A stretch of DNA of 60,858 nt, from contig QZLH01000026.1 in assembly GCA_003833135.1 (NCBI GenBank), positions 103,438 to 164,295 on the forward strand. Reading direction: 5' to 3'. Below the pieces are notes generated by a model. That model had not been told where the DNA came from. It was given only the letters and a program-made list of their open reading frames with translations, and did not search any database. Positions 60,741-60,858 of this stretch are shown here, piece after piece. This DNA comes from Oehlia diaphana (taxonomy: Eukaryota > Glomeromycota > Glomeromycetes > Glomerales > Glomeraceae). The position numbers were made by a program, and so were the translations under genes. The first letter of the stretch is position 1, and every line of letters starts with the position of its first letter.

Positions 60741-60858
60741 AAAAATCTGATCTGCCTCATTTTCGATTTTGTTTATACATGAAGTCGAAATTAAAGACCA
60801 AAAGTAGAAATATTTCGACTTGGGAAGCTCAAAAGTCGAAATTAAAGTCGAAATGGTC
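60741..60858. repeat. GTCGAAAT repeats at the window edge
   Basis: AGTCGAAATTAAAG occurs twice and its inverted form ATTTCGACTT once within the last 80 bases, beyond the 5' side of the transposase. It could be the start of the transposon's terminal repeat, cut off by the window end. Confidence 0.35.

Noticed and set aside
1..60858. tRNA and rRNA genes
   Set aside because: Scanning by eye found no convincing cloverleaf with A and B boxes and no rRNA motifs. A short tRNA could still be missed without a search.

Overview
The window is nuclear DNA of an AT-rich, intron-rich fungus. Short introns (about 40-100 bases, GT-AG), long A/T-rich intergenic stretches, a kinase joined to Sel1-like repeats, a tandem cytochrome P450 array and many small inverted-repeat elements together suggest an arbuscular mycorrhizal fungus (Glomeromycotina, Rhizophagus-like). 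This is an inference from gene style; no search was run.

Positions 1-14,300 are a compact housekeeping block. It holds the last exons of an unidentified gene, the pseudouridine synthase Cbf5/dyskerin, the inactive ubiquitin-protease-like splicing factor Sad1/USP39, a SWI/SNF (BAF60/SMARCD) subunit, a small unknown gene, a C-5 sterol desaturase and, on the minus strand, SmD1. Exon-by-exon reading gives intact frames for the named genes.

Positions 14,300-26,300 are more accessory. They contain a long gene-poor stretch with an assembly gap flanked by a duplicated sequence, and a degenerate kinase with an N-terminal helical region and Sel1-like repeats (MLKL-like architecture suspected). A short bacterial-looking stretch follows, containing a 233-residue coiled-coil frame and a membrane-anchor peptide that reads well only if TGA is tryptophan. 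Next come a KH-domain protein (minus), a membrane-anchored protein with a His/Cys pair like permuted papain-fold peptidases, and a secreted Thr-rich repeat protein.

Positions 26,300-55,600 are a cytochrome P450 array. Six apparently intact paralogues lie on the minus strand, each with about 12 exons and 500 residues. Two orphan exon fragments lie on the same strand, and one heavily disrupted copy lies on the plus strand. Several paralogues carry variable numbers of a short repeat just upstream of the start codon. The spacers hold miniature inverted-repeat elements, including one inside a P450 intron and a hAT-like insertion with an 8-bp target duplication inside a pseudogene exon.

Positions 55,600-60,858 are a transposon graveyard. 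There is a possible MULE transposase scrap, a broken Ser-rich frame, and a decayed DDE transposase on the minus strand. Several of its stop codons are explained by C-to-T or G-to-A transitions.
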